Positions 7,042-14,625 of a DNA stretch of 22,085 nucleotides are shown piece by piece. Source of the stretch: DAONDZ01 sp964517555 (lineage in GTDB: Bacteria > Patescibacteriota > Patescibacteriia > Patescibacteriales > UBA12465). The DNA is taken from positions 1-22,085 of the forward strand of contig CAZFEF010000013.1 in assembly GCA_964517555.1 (NCBI GenBank), read 5' to 3'. A program made the position numbers and the translations under genes. The notes under the pieces are model-generated. The model was not told where the DNA came from. It worked only from the letters and a program-made list of their open reading frames with translations, and did no database searches. Every line of letters begins with the position of its first letter. The stretch's first letter is position 1.

Positions 7042-8079
7042 ATGGTTAATATCAATGATTTACTACAATTAGCCGCGGATCGTTGGGCTTCGGATCTGCA
7101 TGCTGTCTATGGTTTAAAGCCGATGCTTAGAATCGACGGCAATTTAGTGCCCTTAAGCCAATTTGAGGCCTTAACCGATGACGACTTAGCTAGCATGGTA
7201 AAGGCTATGTTAAATGCCGATCAGCGCTCTCGGCTTGATCAAGAGAAGGATTTAGATTTAGGTTATTCTCTGGACAAGAATCGTTTTCGCGTCAATTTTT
7301 CTTTTGAAAGAGACCATTACAAATTAGTCGCTCGGGTAGTTAGACAAGAGCCGCCGTCTTTAGAAGAGATTGGTATCCCGCCTATAGTTTATAAATTGCT
7401 TGGGCATCAGCAGGGGTTGATTTTGGTTACTGGTCCGACTGGCTGTGGTAAGTCCACTACTTTAGCTGCCATGATTAATTATCTTAACGAGAATTATAAT
7501 TATAATATTATTACTTTTGAAGATCCGATAGAATATCTGTTCGAATCAAGCAAGAGTATTATTACTCAACGACAATTAGGTTTTGATATGACTTCGTTTG
7601 CTGCTGGATTAAAGCATGTGGTCCGCCAAGACCCCAATGTCATTATGGTGGGCGAAATGCGTGATCTAGAGACTATTGCCGCCGCTATCACTTTAGCCGA
7701 GACCGGGCATTTAGTTTTGGGAACCTTGCATACTTTTAATGCTGCTCAGACCATCGATCGCATTATTGACGTTTTTCCTCCTTATCAGCAAACCCAGATT
7801 CGTTCTCAGTTGACCACGGTATTATCGGCGGTCATTTCTCAAAAACTGTTGCCTAAAGTCGGCGGCGGTCGAGTAGTTGCTCGGGAAATATTGATTCGTA
7901 ATGCAGCGGTCGCTAATTTAATTCGAGAACAGAAGATACAGCAGATCAAGAACGTGATCGAAACTGGCTATAGTGAAGGTATGATTACTATGAGTCGTCA
8001 TATTCGCGAATTATACGAGAAGGGAACTATCACCAAGGAGACGGCTGAGAACCATTTAGAGGAATTGGCCATGATTTAA
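7042..8079 (+). CDS. pilT: Type IV pilus retraction ATPase PilT
   Basis: Hexameric cytoplasmic ATPase that powers retraction of type IV pili, for twitching or DNA uptake. Seen in order: an N-terminal PAS-like domain; Walker A GPTGCGKST (131-139); an Asp box TFEDPIEY (158-165); an atypical Walker B VIMVGEMRD (200-208); a His box TGHLVLGTLHT (221-231); and ANLIRE (291-296), matching the C-terminal retraction motif AIRNLIRE that separates PilT from PilB. At 345 aa it is full length. No other pilus gene is in this window, so the remaining machinery must be elsewhere. It lies 4 bases after rnc and 1 base before the next gene, so co-transcription is likely. Confidence 0.95.
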   Translation: MVNINDLLQLAADRWASDLHAVYGLKPMLRIDGNLVPLSQFEALTDDDLASMVKAMLNADQRSRLDQEKDLDLGYSLDKNRFRVNFSFERDHYKLVARVVRQEPPSLEEIGIPPIVYKLLGHQQGLILVTGPTGCGKSTTLAAMINYLNENYNYNIITFEDPIEYLFESSKSIITQRQLGFDMTSFAAGLKHVVRQDPNVIMVGEMRDLETIAAAITLAETGHLVLGTLHTFNAAQTIDRIIDVFPPYQQTQIRSQLTTVLSAVISQKLLPKVGGGRVVAREILIRNAAVANLIREQKIQQIKNVIETGYSEGMITMSRHIRELYEKGTITKETAENHLEELAMI

Positions 8080-8080
8080 T

Positions 8081-9337
8081 ATGCAGTTGATTTTTGACGG
8101 GCATATTCACTCGCGTTATTCTCGAGCCTGTTCTCGAGATTTAACTCTAGAGAACATTGCTCGGTACAGTCAAATAAAAGGCATTGATCTTATTGCCACT
8201 GGTGATTTTACCCATCCCCAGTGGTTTTCGTCTATAGAGAAAGAATTGATTGAAACCAGTCCTAACTCTGGCTTTTATTGTTTACGTTCGGGTAATTTTC
8301 CTAAGATCAAGTTTCTGCTTTCAACTGAGGTAGCTTTGATTTATAAAGCCGGTGGTCGAGCTCGGCGTCTGCATATTGTAGTTCATGGACCTAGCTTGGA
8401 AGCGGTGAGGGAGTTGAATCGTCTGTTGGGTTTGAGATTTAATGTGAAATCAGACGGTCGACCAATTTTAGGTATCAGTGCCCCTGATTTTATTAAGCTT
8501 TGTCTGTCTGTTGATCCTCGTTTTATTATCTACCCGGCCCATATTTGGACGCCTTGGTTTTCAGTTTTTGGATCTAAATCAGGGTTCAATAGTTTAGAAG
8601 AGTGCTTTGAGGATACGACTAAAAATATTTTTGCTTTTGAGACTGGGCTCTCTAGCGATCCGGAAATGAACGACCGAGTTTCGCTTTTGGATAATCTAGC
8701 CTGTTTGTCCAACTCCGATGCTCATAGCTTAATGAACATCGGTCGAGAAGCTAATATTTTAGAAATGAAAGAAGAATCATATAATGATTTTTATCAGATC
8801 CTGTCTCAAGAGCCAGAAAGGATCAAGGCGACTATTGAATTCTATCCTGAGGAGGGAATGTATCACTTTGACGGCCATCGAGCCTGTGACTTTAGCTGTG
8901 CTCCGGCAGAAACGTTGAAACTGAAAGGTATTTGTCCTAAATGTCGCCGCCCCTTAACTGTCGGCGTGGCTTATCGTCTAGAGGAACTAGCCGATCGACA
9001 ACTAGGAGAAAAACAGAATCCGCGACGTTTTCATCGTTTAGTGGGATTGGATAAAATAATTGCCGAAGTTTTTGGGATTAAAAGTCGTGGAGCCAAGAAA
9101 GTGAGACAAGAATATGACCGTTTAATTACATTATTTTTCAATGAAATTAATATTTTGCTTTCTGTTGATTTAAAAGAATTGGCCGTTGAGATTGATGCCG
9201 CTATTGTTGATGGCATTGCCAGGGTGCGCCAAGAAAGGCTGGTTATCAGCCCGGGGTTTGATGGGGAATATGGCCAAGTCAAGATCTTCTCTGGCGATCG
9301 TCAGATTAATCGCCAAACTCAGCCCGGCTTGTTTTAA
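8081..9337 (+). CDS. PHP-domain protein, endonuclease Q-like DNA repair nuclease
   Basis: The 418-aa protein matches the layout of endonuclease Q, first described in Thermococcales, which nicks DNA 5' of deaminated bases such as uracil and hypoxanthine. The PHP metal-site motifs are DGHIHSRYS (6-14), TGDFTHP (40-46), STEV (81-84), H98/H102, YPAHIWTPW (151-159) and SNSDAHS (210-216). A zinc finger follows (C269, C273, C285, C288), then PLTVGVAYRLEELADR (291-306), a stretch I associate with this family. A helical C-terminal part completes the protein. The start is 1 base after the pilT stop codon. The family is also often annotated loosely as a PHP or helicase-associated protein, so the exact substrate is unproven. 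A terminator follows at 9363. Confidence 0.8.
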   Translation: MQLIFDGHIHSRYSRACSRDLTLENIARYSQIKGIDLIATGDFTHPQWFSSIEKELIETSPNSGFYCLRSGNFPKIKFLLSTEVALIYKAGGRARRLHIVVHGPSLEAVRELNRLLGLRFNVKSDGRPILGISAPDFIKLCLSVDPRFIIYPAHIWTPWFSVFGSKSGFNSLEECFEDTTKNIFAFETGLSSDPEMNDRVSLLDNLACLSNSDAHSLMNIGREANILEMKEESYNDFYQILSQEPERIKATIEFYPEEGMYHFDGHRACDFSCAPAETLKLKGICPKCRRPLTVGVAYRLEELADRQLGEKQNPRRFHRLVGLDKIIAEVFGIKSRGAKKVRQEYDRLITLFFNEINILLSVDLKELAVEIDAAIVDGIARVRQERLVISPGFDGEYGQVKIFSGDRQINRQTQPGLF

Positions 9338-9362
9338 TTTAATGGTGTTTTTTGGTCCCCTT

Positions 9363-9384
9363 AGAGGCTGTTCGCCTCTTTTTT
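9363..9384 (+). terminator. Terminator of the ftsH-to-endonuclease Q run
   Basis: A 6-bp stem (AGAGGC / GCCTCT) with a TGTTC loop and a TTTTT tail lies 25 bases after the stop codon. Confidence 0.8.
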
Positions 9385-9398
9385 GTTGCTCAGTATTA

Positions 9399-9407
9399 TG
9401 TTATAAT
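9399..9407 (+). promoter_or_regulatory. Extended -10 promoter of the surface protein gene
   Basis: TG-T-TATAAT (9399-9407) is a consensus extended -10 element. No good -35 is seen upstream; that space is taken by the preceding terminator's T-tract. Confidence 0.55.
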
Positions 9408-9441
9408 ATGGGCAGATATTATATAATTAATTTTTAATCAA

Positions 9442-12135
9442 ATGATAAAGAAATCACGTCTTTTTTACATTGCCGGGGGCGTGGCCTTATTATTTTTATT
9501 TCTGGCGCCTCTAGCCTTAGCGGCGGTTGATGTTGGAACCAACGAAATAAACAGTGCTATCGAGCTAGGGTCAGAAAGTCCACTAAGAATTGCCGCTCGG
9601 ATCGTTAATATTTTTATGATGTTTTTGGGCGTGATTGCTGTTGGTTTAGTAATTTTTGCCGGATTCAAATGGATGACCTCTAATGGAAACGAAGAGCAAA
9701 TTTCCACTGCCAAGAAGATTCTTCGCAATGCTCTGATTGGTTTGGGTATAATTTTGGCTTCCTGGGGCATAGTTACTTTCATTTTCAATCGTTTGTTAGG
9801 TGCTACTGGCAATGGTGGCAATAACTTGGGCGATGGTGGACCAAAAGGTGGAGCTCTGGGGTTTGGTGCTATTGGCTCTTGTGTAATTAACAGTGTCTAT
9901 CCAGAGATTGATCAAAAAGATGTTGCTCGTAATACGTCTATTATTGTTACCTTCAAAGAGCCGTTAGATCTGTCTTCGGTTTGTGTGGATGGCAATGGTG
10001 GCGAGTGCGTTTGTAATAATACTAATAGTTGCAACATACCTAATCCGGAGAGGATTAAGGTTTATCCTACTGATGCCGGACCGGAGAATAGTGCTTCTGA
10101 TTTGATGATCATGGCGCCGGATGACTTAACTTTGATTATTGTGCCGAAAACTCCTTTAGGTTCTCCGACGGCTAATACTTGGTATACCACCTCCTTGACT
10201 AATGATTTAAAAAAAGCCGATGGCCGACAATTGTTTGATACTTGCTCTACTGATTATTTCCGTTGGCAATTTGAGGTTAGCAACCGTTTAGATTTAACTC
10301 CGCCGCAAGTGAAGTCTGGTGGTGTCTTTCCGGCTCCGGATAATGCTCGCGATCAAGCTTCTACCAGTACTAATTGGGCTTTTGCCACTGGTCACATTCG
10401 AGTGAAGCAACAACCTCAAGTATATGCTCCGGCCAGTATCGTTTCAGTCGCTAAGAATGGCGGCGGTAACTATAGCAACGCTACGGCCGTGGCTGAGAAC
10501 GGTTATAATGGTTCGGCTACTACCTTTGTGGTTACTGTCGTTGGTACCGGTGCTGTTCGAGCTCAATTATCTTCTGGCGGTAATTCCTTGGGGATGGCTG
10601 ATTTCGTTGGCAAGGACGTTAATTTCCCTGGATATTTTACTTTGACTTTAGATACCGAAGATGACAAAGATCCAGGTAACTCCTGGATAGTAACTGTTTC
10701 TCCTGAGAAGATAGCTGATACGATTACTATTGCCGGTGATACCTATACTTTTATTAGCGGCAACTCCAATGGTTTTAATATTAAAAGTGTTGCTGGCTTA
10801 CCTCAGCAGGCATCAAGCACTCAGGCAGCAATTAGCGGTAGTGCCGTTGAGCCTACTATTAATATCAATAATCCAAGCCGGATAGATTTGCGAGCTCGGA
10901 ATGCCGGCACTGTTGGTAATGATATCGTGGTTGATACTAACAATACTCAGACTTTTGAGATCGGGTCTATGTCCGGCGGTGCTAATCAGCAGGTGACATT
11001 TACCGTTAATGAGCCGGCGGACAAACCGATGAATTCGGTCATCCAAATTAATTTTGATGAGGCGCTTAATCCGATGTCTGTTTCTGGTACGGCCGACCAA
11101 TTAAAAGATAGTTTGCGAGTGGTTAACGCTCAGGCCGGTTCTCTGGCTAACGGCGCTACTTGTATTAGTGATAATGCTTGCTTGTCTTTCAAATGCGAGA
11201 GTAGTAAGTGCGTTGGTAATTATTTGGACGGTACTTTCAAGGTTTCCAATGGCTATAAGACGGTTGAATTTAAATCTAAGCGTGAATGCGGTATGAATGG
11301 TTGCGGCGAAAAGATTTATTGTTTACCAGCTAACTCTAATGTTAAAGTTGAAATTATGGCCGCTGATCTTGGCACTTGCGACACTGACGTAGATTGCGCC
11401 GCCAAAGCTCCCTATAGTACTTGTGTTAATAATACTTTCTTGGGACATAAAACTTGCCAAGATAGTGGTAATCACAATTATCCAGCCGCTGTTAGTCCAA
11501 CTGCTTCTGGTATTATGGATGCGGCCATGAATTCTTTTGATGGTAATCGTGATACTTATGCCGATGGCCCGATAGTAGTTGGTGGAGTAAAATATTTTTA
11601 TGATCAAAACAACCCTAACGCGACCTATAAAGACAACCATCGTTGGTCTTTCTATATTAACAATCAAGTGGCCACTGATCCGCCCAAGATTTCAAGCATC
11701 ACTCCGGCCATCAATGGCAATAGCAGTAGTTTAATTGACCCAGTGACTATTGATTTTGGTTCTTTGCTGATGAATAGTTCTCTGCGAAGCGGTGTTGAAG
11801 GAATCCAAATGGGGACCACTACCGTTGAACATCATTTTTTCGGTCTAACCACTAAAGACGGACCAGCTCCGGGTTATTGGATAACTGGCGATAATATTGA
11901 TAATAGCCCTCAGGATGGTGAAATGGATTATACTAAGGTTAGAATTAATCATGTTATGTTAGCCGAAGCGGTGGGGTATAATTCTCAGGCCGGTAGTGGA
12001 GTTCGGGATATTTATCAGAATTGCTTTAAACCTAGCGCTAGTGCTACTTGTTCGGCTACTCAACTAGCTCCTTCCTGTTGCAATGGTACCACTACCTCGG
12101 CTTTAGACGATGATGGTAATTGTATTATCAATTAA
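9442..12135 (+). CDS. Large surface protein: VirB2-like membrane pair fused to Ig-like domains
   Basis: An 897-aa exported protein. A signal or anchor helix (9-28) is followed by a VirB2/TrbC-like two-helix unit (56-76 and 96-116) with the motif IFAGFKWMTSNGNEEQ and the linking KKILRNALIGLGIILASW. A Gly-rich linker (121-145) follows. Then come Ig-like (Big_5/SbsA-type) segments near 150-280 (YPEIDQKDVARNTSIIVTFK) and 515-640, and a similar one near 748-850. Between them (424-500) is a stretch resembling phage structural proteins (DTITIAGDTYTF, ARNAGTVGNDIVV). Two Cys-rich modules lie at 574-591 and 646-673, with more cysteines at the C-terminus. It is probably membrane-anchored with a long outer stalk. 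Role in adhesion or host contact is inference. It is transcribed alone. Confidence 0.8.
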   Translation: MIKKSRLFYIAGGVALLFLFLAPLALAAVDVGTNEINSAIELGSESPLRIAARIVNIFMMFLGVIAVGLVIFAGFKWMTSNGNEEQISTAKKILRNALIGLGIILASWGIVTFIFNRLLGATGNGGNNLGDGGPKGGALGFGAIGSCVINSVYPEIDQKDVARNTSIIVTFKEPLDLSSVCVDGNGGECVCNNTNSCNIPNPERIKVYPTDAGPENSASDLMIMAPDDLTLIIVPKTPLGSPTANTWYTTSLTNDLKKADGRQLFDTCSTDYFRWQFEVSNRLDLTPPQVKSGGVFPAPDNARDQASTSTNWAFATGHIRVKQQPQVYAPASIVSVAKNGGGNYSNATAVAENGYNGSATTFVVTVVGTGAVRAQLSSGGNSLGMADFVGKDVNFPGYFTLTLDTEDDKDPGNSWIVTVSPEKIADTITIAGDTYTFISGNSNGFNIKSVAGLPQQASSTQAAISGSAVEPTININNPSRIDLRARNAGTVGNDIVVDTNNTQTFEIGSMSGGANQQVTFTVNEPADKPMNSVIQINFDEALNPMSVSGTADQLKDSLRVVNAQAGSLANGATCISDNACLSFKCESSKCVGNYLDGTFKVSNGYKTVEFKSKRECGMNGCGEKIYCLPANSNVKVEIMAADLGTCDTDVDCAAKAPYSTCVNNTFLGHKTCQDSGNHNYPAAVSPTASGIMDAAMNSFDGNRDTYADGPIVVGGVKYFYDQNNPNATYKDNHRWSFYINNQVATDPPKISSITPAINGNSSSLIDPVTIDFGSLLMNSSLRSGVEGIQMGTTTVEHHFFGLTTKDGPAPGYWITGDNIDNSPQDGEMDYTKVRINHVMLAEAVGYNSQAGSGVRDIYQNCFKPSASATCSATQLAPSCCNGTTTSALDDDGNCIIN

Positions 12136-12164
12136 TCTTCAGCGCGATTTTATAGTTTTTTGAG

Positions 12165-12192
12165 TTGAGGTTAATGATCGATGAGGTATTAT
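12165..12192 (+). promoter_or_regulatory. Candidate promoter of recA
   Basis: TTGAGG (12165-12170), a 16-base spacer and TATTAT (12187-12192). The predicted leader is about 65 bases. Confidence 0.5.
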
Positions 12193-12220
12193 TATTTTAT
12201 TAATATTTAATTGGCCTTAA

Positions 12221-12245
12221 AATTCTTGGAATTAATTTCAGAATT
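12221..12245 (+). promoter_or_regulatory. Inverted repeat in the recA leader
   Basis: AATTCT (12221-12226) and AGAATT (12240-12245) are exact inverted copies 13 bases apart, immediately before the ribosome binding site. This could be an operator or an RNA hairpin. It does not match a LexA box that I can name. Confidence 0.3.
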
Positions 12246-12247
12246 GT

Positions 12248-12252
12248 GAGGT
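12248..12252 (+). promoter_or_regulatory. Ribosome binding site of recA
   Basis: GAGGT lies 9 bases before the ATG at 12262 and supports that start. It is the only well-placed Shine-Dalgarno sequence I found in the window. Confidence 0.65.
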
Positions 12253-12261
12253 ATAAGTTTT

Positions 12262-13311
12262 ATGAGTAAAGAAAAGAATAAGCACGAGTCCGAAAAAAAG
12301 ATTAGCAACTCAGGTCGAGACGAAGCGGCCCTGACTGCTATCAATCACATCAAGGACAAGTTTGGCGAAGGAGCGATCATGAAATTTGGTGATGTTCGCA
12401 AAACTCATATTGATGCCGTCTCTACTGGTTGTTTGTCTTTGGATATTGCTTTTGGTATCGGCGGTGTACCTCGGGGGCGCATCATTGAGATTTTTGGCCC
12501 AGAATCTTCTGGTAAAACTACTTTAGCTCAACACATTGTTGCTGAAGTTCAGAAATTAGGTGGTATTGCCGCTTTCGTTGATGCCGAACATGCCTTGGAC
12601 CCTGATTACGCTCAGAAAATCGGGGTTAACATCAAGGAGATGTTAATTTCTCAGCCAGATACCGGCGAGCAGGCCTTAGAAATTGTGGAGACCCTAGTTC
12701 GTTCCAACGCTGTTGATGTTATCGTGGTCGACAGTGTGGCCGCCTTAGTACCGCAGAAAGAAATTGAAGGCGACATGGGTGATCAGCACATGGGCTTACA
12801 GGCTCGTTTGATGAGTCAGGCTTTAAGGAAATTGACTGGTATCGTTTCCAAGACCAAAACTATTGTTATCTTTATCAATCAGATTAGAAATAAGATTGGT
12901 GTTTTTTTTGGCAACCCAGAAACCACTACTGGCGGCAATGCCTTAAAGTTTTATTGCTCGGTCAGAGTCGAAGTTCGTCGCACTGCCCAGATTAAACAAG
13001 GCGACAAAATTATTGGCAATCAGGTTAAGGCTAAAATAGTTAAAAATAAAGTGGCCGCACCGTTTAAAGTGGCTGAGTTTGATATTATGTATAACGAAGG
13101 TATTTCTGTAGCTGGAGATATATTGGATTGTGGGGTTAATTATAATGTTCTCAAAAAATCAGGGGCTACCTATACCTATAATGAAATTAAATTGGGCACT
13201 GGCCGGGAAAATGTCAAGCAGTTCCTCAAAGATAACCCCAAAATTATTGCTCAGATCAGAGAGGCTGTCTTAAAAGAAGTATCAGCTAAAGACGCTGAAG
13301 ACAATAAATAG
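12262..13311 (+). CDS. recA: Recombinase RecA
   Basis: Central DNA strand-exchange protein for recombination and repair, and co-protease of the SOS response. Walker A is GPESSGKT (79-86) and Walker B VIVVDS (153-158). FINQIRNKIGVFFGNPETTTGG (204-225) contains the conserved motif leading into DNA-binding loop L2. At 349 aa it is full length. The first 20 residues are charged and replace the usual short N-terminus. The C-terminus ends in acidic residues, as in the family. It has its own promoter and terminator and the only clear Shine-Dalgarno site in the window. Confidence 0.98.
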   Translation: MSKEKNKHESEKKISNSGRDEAALTAINHIKDKFGEGAIMKFGDVRKTHIDAVSTGCLSLDIAFGIGGVPRGRIIEIFGPESSGKTTLAQHIVAEVQKLGGIAAFVDAEHALDPDYAQKIGVNIKEMLISQPDTGEQALEIVETLVRSNAVDVIVVDSVAALVPQKEIEGDMGDQHMGLQARLMSQALRKLTGIVSKTKTIVIFINQIRNKIGVFFGNPETTTGGNALKFYCSVRVEVRRTAQIKQGDKIIGNQVKAKIVKNKVAAPFKVAEFDIMYNEGISVAGDILDCGVNYNVLKKSGATYTYNEIKLGTGRENVKQFLKDNPKIIAQIREAVLKEVSAKDAEDNK

Positions 13312-13330
13312 CAGATCGATTTAGTAAATT

Positions 13331-13360
13331 AAAAAGGGCATGCTGGACATGCCCTTTTTT
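13331..13360 (+). terminator. Terminator of recA, probably bidirectional
   Basis: A 12-bp stem (AAAAAGGGCATG / CATGCCCTTTTT) with a CTGGA loop and a T-tract. It lies between convergent genes and can serve both. Confidence 0.85.
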
Positions 13361-13368
13361 GTTGGTCG

Positions 13369-13869
13369 CTATTTAAAGCGACTGAAAGTTTCTTTTTCCT
13401 CCGGGTCCTTTCTTAGCAGCGACTGCACTAAGAGTTTAGTTCGACTCCAAAACATCATGGCGTTGGTTTTCGTGGCCGGAGCAAATTTTTCCAAGTATTC
13501 CGATATCACGAATCCGCCGGTGTCGTTATTTTCTAACACCTGAGAGCTGACTTCGGGGCAGAAGACAATGATATCCTTTTGGGAGGAGATGGAAATCATT
13601 TTTACTTTCCGTCCTTTAAAAACCAGGTGAATGCGGAATTGTCTTTCGTCATCCAAGATTGGTTCAAAGCGGAAGTACATCTTTCCCTTGAATTTCTTTT
13701 CCCATGTCTTTTGGAGGCAGTTGGTCTCACCCTCCCAGGGGATAGATTCTCTTAGGAGGCAGGCGTGGAGTAGTTTTGTACCCTGGGTTTCTAAGGTATC
13801 CCAGATAGTTTGACTGGCGGCCAGAAGGGGTAGCCAGATCAGGCAGGCGAATAACAGTGATTTTTTCAT
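13369..13869 (-). CDS. Hypothetical secreted protein, 166 aa
   Basis: I do not recognise the family. A signal peptide is clear: MKKS, hydrophobic core 5-17, likely cleavage near AAS (17-19) with Gln next. The mature part is about 147 residues, basic, and contains three cysteines (37, 51, 104), of which two could form a disulfide. It is mixed alpha/beta in character (MYFRFEPILDDERQFRIHLVFKGRKVKMISI looks like beta strands). There is no second membrane segment, so it is probably released or periplasm-like. It is transcribed divergently from another small secreted protein (14030-14533), sharing about 160 bases of upstream DNA. The two show no obvious sequence similarity by eye. Confidence 0.75.
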   Translation of the reverse strand: MKKSLLFACLIWLPLLAASQTIWDTLETQGTKLLHACLLRESIPWEGETNCLQKTWEKKFKGKMYFRFEPILDDERQFRIHLVFKGRKVKMISISSQKDIIVFCPEVSSQVLENNDTGGFVISEYLEKFAPATKTNAMMFWSRTKLLVQSLLRKDPEEKETFSRFK

Positions 13870-13918
13870 TCCAATTTAATTTTTTGGGGTTTATACAATG
13901 AACAGTATAAGGATTTTT

Positions 13919-13947
13919 ATAGTATAACAGATAATAATATTTGTCAA
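13919..13947 (-). promoter_or_regulatory. Promoter of the 13369-13869 gene
   Basis: On the minus strand, TTGACA (13942-13947), 17 bases, then TACTAT (13919-13924). An overlapping TATACT would use a 15-base spacer. The predicted leader is about 45 bases. Confidence 0.6.
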
Positions 13948-13956
13948 TTGCCCGTC

Positions 13957-13985
13957 TTTACAACCGCAATTTCTGGTGCTAAGAT
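13957..13985 (+). promoter_or_regulatory. Promoter of the 14030-14533 gene
   Basis: TTTACA (13957-13962), 17 bases, TAAGAT (13980-13985). It is back to back with the minus-strand promoter; only 9 bases separate the two -35 boxes. Confidence 0.55.
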
Positions 13986-14029
13986 TAGATTCTTGGCTTA
14001 ATCGTTCTTTAACCTAATCAGAAAAAATA

Positions 14030-14533
14030 ATGAAAAAATTGTTTCTTAGCACTTTGTTGTTGGCGGCTGTCTTGGCGACTTCGGCCCAGGAGGCCACCGA
14101 CTTAGTGTCTTTCTTGAAGAGCAACAAGAAAGTTATTATCCGAGCTCATAGAGCATCCCGGGAATTTTGTATTTCCGCTGATCAATGTCTGAAACCGGTG
14201 CCAACCGGCCTCTCGCCAAACTATCTTTTTTTGGCCGATTCTTTAGGTCCGGAAATCCTTTTTGGCTTTGGTTGCAACAAATACATTAAACGTGATTGGG
14301 GGTATGTTTCAGGTTTGATCTACGTCTATTATTGCGATCCTGATCCCCAGAAACCAATTTGGCTTTTCTATGCTAACAAAAATCTGAAAGGGATTTTTCT
14401 GGTTGAGGATTCGGAACAAGGGACAGTTGAGGTGCCAGTGCTGTGCGGAAGATTTTCGCGAATGAGCAATCAGCAAATTGAGCAATTTATCGCTATCATT
14501 AAAGCGTGGGTAAAAGTTTTCGGCGACAATTAA
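14030..14533 (+). CDS. Hypothetical secreted protein, Cys-containing, 167 aa
   Basis: I do not recognise the family. It has an N-terminal signal peptide (MKK, hydrophobic 4-16, cleavage after TSA at residue 19, then Gln). The mature part is about 148 residues with five cysteines (47, 53, 82, 102, 139), so disulfide bonding outside the membrane is plausible. The middle is rich in aromatic residues (WGYVSGLIYVYYCDPDPQKPIWLFYANK). The C-terminus looks like one amphipathic helix (SNQQIEQFIAIIKAWVKVF). It is the divergent partner of the 13369-13869 secreted protein and has its own promoter and terminator. No Shine-Dalgarno site; the upstream bases are A-rich. Confidence 0.75.
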   Translation: MKKLFLSTLLLAAVLATSAQEATDLVSFLKSNKKVIIRAHRASREFCISADQCLKPVPTGLSPNYLFLADSLGPEILFGFGCNKYIKRDWGYVSGLIYVYYCDPDPQKPIWLFYANKNLKGIFLVEDSEQGTVEVPVLCGRFSRMSNQQIEQFIAIIKAWVKVFGDN

Positions 14534-14547
14534 TGGTCGTTGAACGA

Positions 14548-14577
14548 AAAGGCAAACTTCGTAGGTTTGCTTTTTTT
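14548..14577 (+). terminator. Terminator of the 14030-14533 gene
   Basis: GCAAAC (14552-14557) pairs with GTTTGC (14565-14570) and a T7 tract follows. Flanking A and T runs can lengthen the stem. Confidence 0.75.
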
Positions 14578-14591
14578 AATTTTGCGATAAC

Positions 14592-14619
14592 AAAAAACAG
14601 GTCGTTAAACCTGTTTTTT
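14592..14619 (-). terminator. Terminator of the rny-hup-tRNA transcript
   Basis: An 11-bp perfect stem (AAAAAACAGGT / ACCTGTTTTTT) with a CGTTAA loop lies just past the 3' end of tRNA-Lys on the minus strand. It may also back up the plus-strand gene. Confidence 0.75.
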
Positions 14620-14625
14620 GCTTTG

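Noticed and set aside
9465..9821. 118-codon minus-strand reading frame inside the surface protein gene
   Set aside because: It is a shadow of the membrane-helix coding region with no promoter or family resemblance.
11323..11667. 114-codon minus-strand reading frame
   Set aside because: Low-complexity Ile/Ser/Thr-rich product, antisense to a clear coding gene.
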